A stretch of DNA of 36,298 nt from contig JAVBLQ010000138.1 of assembly GCA_031553435.1 (NCBI GenBank), positions 1-36,298 on the forward strand, given 5' to 3'. The position numbers and the translations under genes were made by a program. The stretch comes from JAVBLQ01 sp031553435. Lineage in GTDB: Bacteria; Bacteroidota; Bacteroidia; Bacteroidales; Azobacteroidaceae. The notes below the pieces were generated by a model. The model did not search any database. It saw only the letters and a list, made by a program, of their open reading frames with translations, and was not told the origin of the DNA. This document shows positions 33,186 through 36,298 of this stretch, in pieces; within the stretch, counting starts at the first letter, position 1, and each line of letters begins with the position of its first letter.

Positions 33186-34010
33186 TTAGTCAACATTCAA
33201 TGTAACTCTTTTGAAAGCAGTTACAGTCAGATCTTTGTTTTGTTGTTTCAGGTACTGATCAATATTTATCTTACTGTCTTTGATGAAGGCTTGTGACAAT
33301 AAAGTATTTTCCTGATAGAATTTATTCAAAGCGCCTTCTGCAATTTTATCCAGGATGGCTTCGGGTTTACCTGCTTCGCGTGCTTTATCTTTTGCAATTT
33401 CTTTTTCTTTATCTGCAATAGCGGCAGGAACGTCTTCTTTTGTTAAAGAGATAGGGTTCATAGCTGCAACTTGCATGGCAATATCTTTAGCTACTTGTGT
33501 GTCTACTCCTGCTTGATTGAAGCCTGCAATTGTTGCAAGTTTATTTCCCGGGTGAATATATGCTATTGTGGTCGGAGCAGATACAAATTCATAAGCGCCT
33601 AATTCCATTTTTTCACCGGTTACTCCGATTTTGTCTGTGATCAGGTTGGCAATTGAACTTCCGTCAACCATTAATGCCATTAATTCTTCTTTATCAGCTG
33701 GTTTGTTATTTAATGCTGCATCCAGGATCGATTTGGTTAATGCAATGAAATCTGCATTTTTAGCAACAAAATCTGTTTCGCATTTCAATGCTACGATAGC
33801 GGCAAAGTCTCCATTGGTTGCAGATAAACAACAACCTTCGGAAGCTTCGCGATCTTCGCGTTTTGCGGCAACTGCTTGTCCTTTTTTGCGGATAATTTCT
33901 ATTGCTTTATCATAATCTCCATTAGCTTCGGTGAGGGCGTTTTTACAGTCCATCATTCCTGCACCTGTCATTTTACGCAAATGCGTAATATCTGCCATTG
34001 TAACTGCCAT
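33186..34010 (-). CDS. tsf: Translation elongation factor Ts
   Basis: 274 residues, the usual size for Bacteroidota EF-Ts. The N-terminal module is complete: MADITHLRKMTGAGMMDCKNALTEANGDYDKAIEIIRKKG. The core has SATNGDFAAIVALKCETDFVAKN, a signature of the nucleotide-exchange factor for EF-Tu. The conserved KEDVPAAIADKEKEIAKDKAREAGKPE and the C-terminal LLSQAFIKD follow. Adjacent to rpsB, as expected. A perfect inverted repeat stands between the two genes. Confidence 0.97.
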   Translation of the reverse strand: MAVTMADITHLRKMTGAGMMDCKNALTEANGDYDKAIEIIRKKGQAVAAKREDREASEGCCLSATNGDFAAIVALKCETDFVAKNADFIALTKSILDAALNNKPADKEELMALMVDGSSIANLITDKIGVTGEKMELGAYEFVSAPTTIAYIHPGNKLATIAGFNQAGVDTQVAKDIAMQVAAMNPISLTKEDVPAAIADKEKEIAKDKAREAGKPEAILDKIAEGALNKFYQENTLLSQAFIKDSKINIDQYLKQQNKDLTVTAFKRVTLNVD

Positions 34011-34021
34011 ATACTTTTTGA

Positions 34022-34096
34022 AATTAATAATGAATAATTAATAATGAATAATTAACAAAAAAGGCAACCCCCATTATTAATTATTCATTATTAATT
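34022..34096. repeat. Perfect 25-bp AATTAATAATG inverted repeat between rpsB and tsf
   Basis: The arm at 34022-34046 (AATTAATAATGAATAATTAA...) is exactly complementary to 34072-34096. The loop includes AAAAAAGGCAACCCC. Being inside an otherwise tight operon it could attenuate tsf or separate two transcripts. Confidence 0.8.
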
Positions 34097-34111
34097 ATTC
34101 ATTTATATTAT

Positions 34112-34954
34112 TTATTCTTCTTCAATTTTAGCGAATTTGCTTACCACGTTTGCGTTCAAAGCATCTTCATCTTCTTTTACAACTCTCTCTTTTTTCGCAG
34201 CTTTTGCTTTTCTTTCTCTTCTTGGAGCTCCTTCTTCGTCAGATTCGGGAGTGTCTACTTTTTCGGCTTTACGTTCTTCCAATCCTTCATTGATAGCATC
34301 GCAAAGTGCGCCTAAGATAACTTCAACAGATTTTGTAGCATCGTCATTGGCCGGTATTACAAAGTCGATATCATTAGGATTTGAGTTTGTGTCAACGATT
34401 CCGAAAACAGGGATACCTAAACGGTTAGCTTCTGCTACGGCGATATGTTCTTTCATTACATCGACAACAAATAAAGCTGAAGGTAAACGGTTCAGGTCAA
34501 CGATCGAACCTAAGTTTTTTTCCAGTTTAGCGCGTTGTCTTGTGATCTGAAGTTTTTCTCTTTTAGAAAGGTTATCAAAAGTTCCATCTTTTGTCATTTT
34601 GTCAATAGATGTCATTTTTTTAACCGCTTTACGGATAGTCGGGAAATTGGTAAGCATTCCTCCCGGCCAGCGTTCCACAACGTATGGCATTCCTACGGAG
34701 ACAGCTTTTTCAGCAATTACTTGCTTGGCTTGTTTTTTGGTTGCTACAAACAAAATTTTGCGACCTGATTTGGCGATTTGTTTGAGAGCAGCGGCAGATT
34801 CTTCTACTTTTGCAACTGTTTTATATAAATCGATAATATGTATTCCGTTACGCTCCATGAAGATATAGGGAGCCATTGCAGGGTTCCATTTTCTTTTTAA
34901 GTGTCCGAAATGAGCGCCTGCTTCTAATAATTGATCAAAATTTACTCTTGACAT
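34112..34954 (-). CDS. rpsB: 30S ribosomal protein S2
   Basis: 280 residues. Family marks: FDQLLEAGAHFGHLKRKWNPAMAPYIFMERNGIHIIDLYKT at the N-terminus, ILFVATKKQAKQVIAEKA, ERWPGGMLTNFPTIR and VDVMKEHIAVAEANRLGIPVFGIVDTNSNP. A C-terminal extension of ~50 residues (EGAPRRERKAKAAKKE...NVVSKFAKIEEE) is charged and typical for Bacteroidales S2. It sits between rpsI and tsf. Confidence 0.97.
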   Translation of the reverse strand: MSRVNFDQLLEAGAHFGHLKRKWNPAMAPYIFMERNGIHIIDLYKTVAKVEESAAALKQIAKSGRKILFVATKKQAKQVIAEKAVSVGMPYVVERWPGGMLTNFPTIRKAVKKMTSIDKMTKDGTFDNLSKREKLQITRQRAKLEKNLGSIVDLNRLPSALFVVDVMKEHIAVAEANRLGIPVFGIVDTNSNPNDIDFVIPANDDATKSVEVILGALCDAINEGLEERKAEKVDTPESDEEGAPRRERKAKAAKKERVVKEDEDALNANVVSKFAKIEEE

Positions 34955-35131
34955 TGTTTTTTTAATTTAATAGTTTACTTTCTTTTGTTTAATTCAACTT
35001 TCAGGTAGTCTTCCGGCAATCACTTGCAGCAAAAGTCCTGATAGTTTAGATACTAAACTTTTTTAGTTAAAAATTAAAAACTAACAATTAAAAATATAAT
35101 TTTTAGTTTTTCACTTTTCACTGTTAATTGA
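34955..35131. other. rpsI-rpsB spacer with a TTTTTAGTTAAAAATT hairpin
   Basis: No gene. AGTTAAAAATTAAAAACTAA near 35064-35083 and TTTTTAGTTTTTCAC near 35099-35113 pair imperfectly. No -7 box for rpsB is visible, so it is probably read through from rplM-rpsI. Confidence 0.4.
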
Positions 35132-35518
35132 TTAACGTTTAGAGAATTGGAATCTCTTTCTTGCTTTGGGTTGTCCGGGTTTCTTTCTTTCAACCTCACG
35201 GGAATCACGGGTCATGAATCCTTCGGATTTCAAAGCCGGTTTGTTTTCCGGATTGATTTTAACCAATGCTCTGGCAATTCCTAAGCGTGCAGCTTCTGAT
35301 TGTCCTTTGAAACCACCGCCACCAAGATTGATCTTTATATCGTATTTTTCTGCCACACCCAGTTTATTCAATGGTTGTTTTACAATATATTGAAGAATGG
35401 TTGATGGAAAATAAGTTGTGATTTCTCGTTTGTTGATGATTATTTTTCCGGATCCTTCGTTTACATAAACACGGGCTACTGCAGCCTTACGTCTTCCTAT
35501 TGCATTTACTATTTCCAT
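35132..35518 (-). CDS. rpsI: 30S ribosomal protein S9
   Basis: 128 residues. MEIVNAIGRRKAAVARVYV at the start, then GSGKIIINKREITTYF, VNLGGGGFKGQSEAARLGIARALVKI-like text (INLGGGGFKGQSEAARLGIA), and the basic C-terminus RDSREVERKKPGQPKARKRFQFSKR, whose tail reaches the P-site tRNA. Located five bases after rplM, so co-transcribed. Confidence 0.98.
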   Translation of the reverse strand: MEIVNAIGRRKAAVARVYVNEGSGKIIINKREITTYFPSTILQYIVKQPLNKLGVAEKYDIKINLGGGGFKGQSEAARLGIARALVKINPENKPALKSEGFMTRDSREVERKKPGQPKARKRFQFSKR

Positions 35519-35523
35519 AGTTT

Positions 35524-35979
35524 TTATTTATATGAATTAATATCGATTGTTTTAGGTTGTTGAGCTTCGTGTTTGTGCTCAGTTCCTTCATATACATACA
35601 AATTCCGGAATAATTGTGCTCCTAAACGATTTTTAGGCAACATCCCTTTGATCACTTTGTTCAAAAGAACATCGGCTCCTTTTTTCATCAATGTTTCGGG
35701 AGTGTTTTTCTTTTGACCTCCGGGATAACCGGTATGGCTCAAATAAACACGGTCAGTCCATTTGTTTCCGGTTAAAACTACCTTTTCAGCATTGATGATG
35801 ATTACATTATCACCACAGTCAACGTGGGGAGTGTAATTAGGTTTGTACTTTCCTCTCAAGAGTTTTGCAACTTTAGATCCTAAACGACCCAAGTGCTGTC
35901 CGGTTGCATCTACTACAACCCATTCTTTGTTAACAGTTGCTTTGTTAGCAGAAATGGTCTTATAACTTAAAGTATCCAC
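35524..35979 (-). CDS. rplM: 50S ribosomal protein L13 (GTG start)
   Basis: 151 residues. The start codon is GTG (35979): MDTLSYKTISANKATVNKEW is the known Bacteroidales N-terminus, so this start is secure. Then VVVDATGQHLGRLGSKVAKLLRGKYKPNYTPHVDCGDNVIIINA, the L13 core, and GMLPKNRLGAQLFRNLYVYEG. It heads the rplM-rpsI-rpsB-tsf cluster. A ~130-base leader with a hairpin lies upstream. Confidence 0.97.
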   Translation of the reverse strand: MDTLSYKTISANKATVNKEWVVVDATGQHLGRLGSKVAKLLRGKYKPNYTPHVDCGDNVIIINAEKVVLTGNKWTDRVYLSHTGYPGGQKKNTPETLMKKGADVLLNKVIKGMLPKNRLGAQLFRNLYVYEGTEHKHEAQQPKTIDINSYK

Positions 35980-36025
35980 TGCTTAAAAAATTTTTATTAG
36001 TTAATAAATAGTTTTATCCCGATTC

Positions 36026-36069
36026 TCAAAATATTATCTTTCGGACACAAAAGATAGATAATATTCTTT
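36026..36069 (-). promoter_or_regulatory. Hairpin in the rplM leader, possible ribosomal-protein leader
   Basis: On the minus strand AATATTAT, a CTAT bulge and CTTT pair with AAAG and ATAATATT around a TGTGTCCG loop. It is in the leader between the -7 box (36110) and the GTG. L13 operons are autoregulated through leader RNAs in several phyla, so a regulatory structure is plausible, but I cannot match it to a named motif with certainty. Confidence 0.4.
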
Positions 36070-36109
36070 GAATCAATTAATTACGTATTTTTGGATAATA
36101 TTCGGCTTG

Positions 36110-36117
36110 CAAATTTA
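36110..36117 (-). promoter_or_regulatory. -7 box (TAAATTTG) of the rplM operon
   Basis: TAAATTTG on the minus strand with a TTG about 20 bases upstream. The expected start of transcription leaves a leader of about 125 bases before the GTG of rplM. Confidence 0.5.
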
Positions 36118-36186
36118 GTGTTTTTATTTGGAACAAACAAGATTAAAGTGAATTATTGTGAGGGTCGCTTTGCTCCCTGTGAAAGG

Positions 36187-36260
36187 TGGAGGTGGGGGGG
36201 GGGGGGGGGTGCTGGGGGTGGGGGGGGGCGGCGAGGGGGGTGGGGGTTGAGGGGGGTAGA
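36187..36260. other. Poly-G-rich low-complexity end, probable sequencing or assembly artefact
   Basis: From about 36187 the sequence turns into long G runs (one of at least 15) with scattered T, C and A, in a window whose base composition is otherwise strongly AT-rich. It is near the end of the piece. No genes or ordered repeats are seen; the last ~40 bases return to mixed sequence. Confidence 0.8.
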
Positions 36261-36298
36261 AGGGCAAGGAGAAGGAGCGCAGCGCCCGGCAAAAGAGA

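Noticed and set aside
36187..36260. G-quadruplex regulatory region
   Set aside because: More likely a read artefact at the sequence end than biology; kept only as a check item.

Overview
The window comes from a low-GC member of the Bacteroidota, most likely order Bacteroidales. The evidence is the rplM-rpsI-rpsB-tsf order, the TAnnTTTG-type promoter elements, a type IX secretion (T9SS) C-terminal sorting domain, a Wzi/Wzc/Wzy/Wzx exopolysaccharide locus and a Rhs tip with a type 23 toxin domain. A T9SS-type tail argues against gut Bacteroides, which usually lack that system. I cannot place the family.

Layout. 1-2896: the end of a T9SS cargo gene, a small secreted/membrane protein and a secreted protein ending in a peptidase S74 intramolecular chaperone domain. 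3161-8475: a rhomboid protease, an NfeD-like protein with a flotillin, and MutS2. 8613-11444 (minus): a three-gene metal cluster with a Cys-rich exported protein, a TonB-dependent receptor and an HMA-domain protein. 11565-17956: a secreted endonuclease/phosphatase-fold enzyme, a YkgJ-type cysteine-cluster protein, YgiQ, a PatB-like C-S lyase, SlyD and AroC. 17929-33045: the envelope polysaccharide region, with a Wzi-like porin and one glycosyltransferase on one side and a minus-strand operon (Wzc, Wzy, Wzx, glycosyltransferase, methyltransferase, glycosyltransferase) on the other. Between them sits a cassette of a truncated Rhs toxin tip plus two paralogous exported proteins. 33186-35979 (minus): the L13/S9/S2/EF-Ts operon. 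The last ~110 bases are an abnormal poly-G stretch, probably artefactual.

The exopolysaccharide genes would make and ligate repeat units (two or three glycosyltransferases, one methyltransferase), flip them (Wzx), polymerise them (Wzy), control chain length (Wzc) and hold the product at the surface (Wzi). An initiating sugar-phosphate transferase and a Wza-type outer-membrane exporter are absent and must lie elsewhere. The two small proteins after the Rhs toxin tip are the best immunity candidates.

The most unusual feature is the intergenic DNA. Nearly every spacer holds an inverted repeat from a different family, some in several copies. There is also a 21-bp tandem array next to the toxin cassette whose minus strand reads as an uninterrupted heptad-repeat peptide, and a 50-bp terminator-containing segment present on both sides of the cassette. 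No tRNA, rRNA, CRISPR array or complete insertion sequence was recognised.
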